Assembly: GCA_964632865.1 (NCBI GenBank)
Contig: CAZWDH010000383.1
Span: forward strand, 1-5,537
Direction of reading: 5' to 3'
Origin: JAHDWY01 sp964632865
GTDB taxonomy: Bacteria > Hydrogenedentota > Hydrogenedentia > Hydrogenedentales > SLHB01
Length of the DNA: 5,537 bases
The first letter of the stretch is position 1; every line of letters begins with the position of its first letter. Positions 5,473-5,537 of this stretch are shown piece by piece. The position numbers and the translations under genes were made by a program. The notes beneath the pieces were generated by a model. It ran no database searches and had not been told where the DNA came from. It worked only from the letters and a program-made list of their open reading frames with translations.

Positions 5473-5537
5473 GGGCAAGTCCCGGCAAAGACCAAATCGG
5501 TGAAGAAGGAACGAAAGAACATCCCCCTTGATCCCCC

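Noticed and set aside
5473..5478. TTG start two codons before the first radical SAM ATG
   Set aside because: MKVLLLNPP from the ATG at 5472 is the usual family start, and the SD spacing fits it better.

Overview
This window comes from a moderately high-GC bacterium. It has a canonical sigma70-type promoter, Shine-Dalgarno sites and an intrinsic terminator. Taxonomy cannot be read reliably from it. Tandem cobalamin-binding radical SAM genes, a FucU-type gene and short 'GTAGGTCGGGA' palindromes are the style of Planctomycetota/Verrucomicrobiota/Hydrogenedentota-like genomes, but that placement is a guess.

Layout. (1) Positions 1-492, + strand: the last 19 codons of an unidentified gene, then a complete RbsD/FucU-family sugar mutarotase-type gene 15 bp downstream, probably in one operon. 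(2) Positions 493-748: a non-coding stretch with possible RNA structure, a weak terminator-like hairpin, and then a near-consensus extended -10 promoter (TTGACA-N17-TAGAAT). (3) Positions 749-2506, + strand: a 585-aa orphan protein with a disordered acidic N-terminus carrying two sets of three short motifs, one lysine-flanked glycine-zipper transmembrane helix, a long coiled coil and a C-terminal domain I do not recognise. A very strong intrinsic terminator follows it. (4) Positions 2568-2772: an intergenic segment bounded by two inverted copies of a 26-nt palindromic REP-like element, filling the gap between that terminator and the next stop codon. (5) Positions 2774-5472, - strand: two B12-binding radical SAM proteins that overlap in a TGATG, convergent with the orphan gene.

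How they may work together. The FucU-type gene belongs to sugar metabolism. The orphan membrane protein has its own promoter and terminator and is an independent unit. Its architecture suggests a membrane tether or scaffold, not an enzyme. The two radical SAM genes form a translationally coupled pair and probably act in the same pathway; the substrate cannot be read from this window. No mobile element with a transposase, no CRISPR array and no tRNA or rRNA gene is visible. The most unusual items are the motif-repeat/TM/coiled-coil protein and the REP-like inverted pair.
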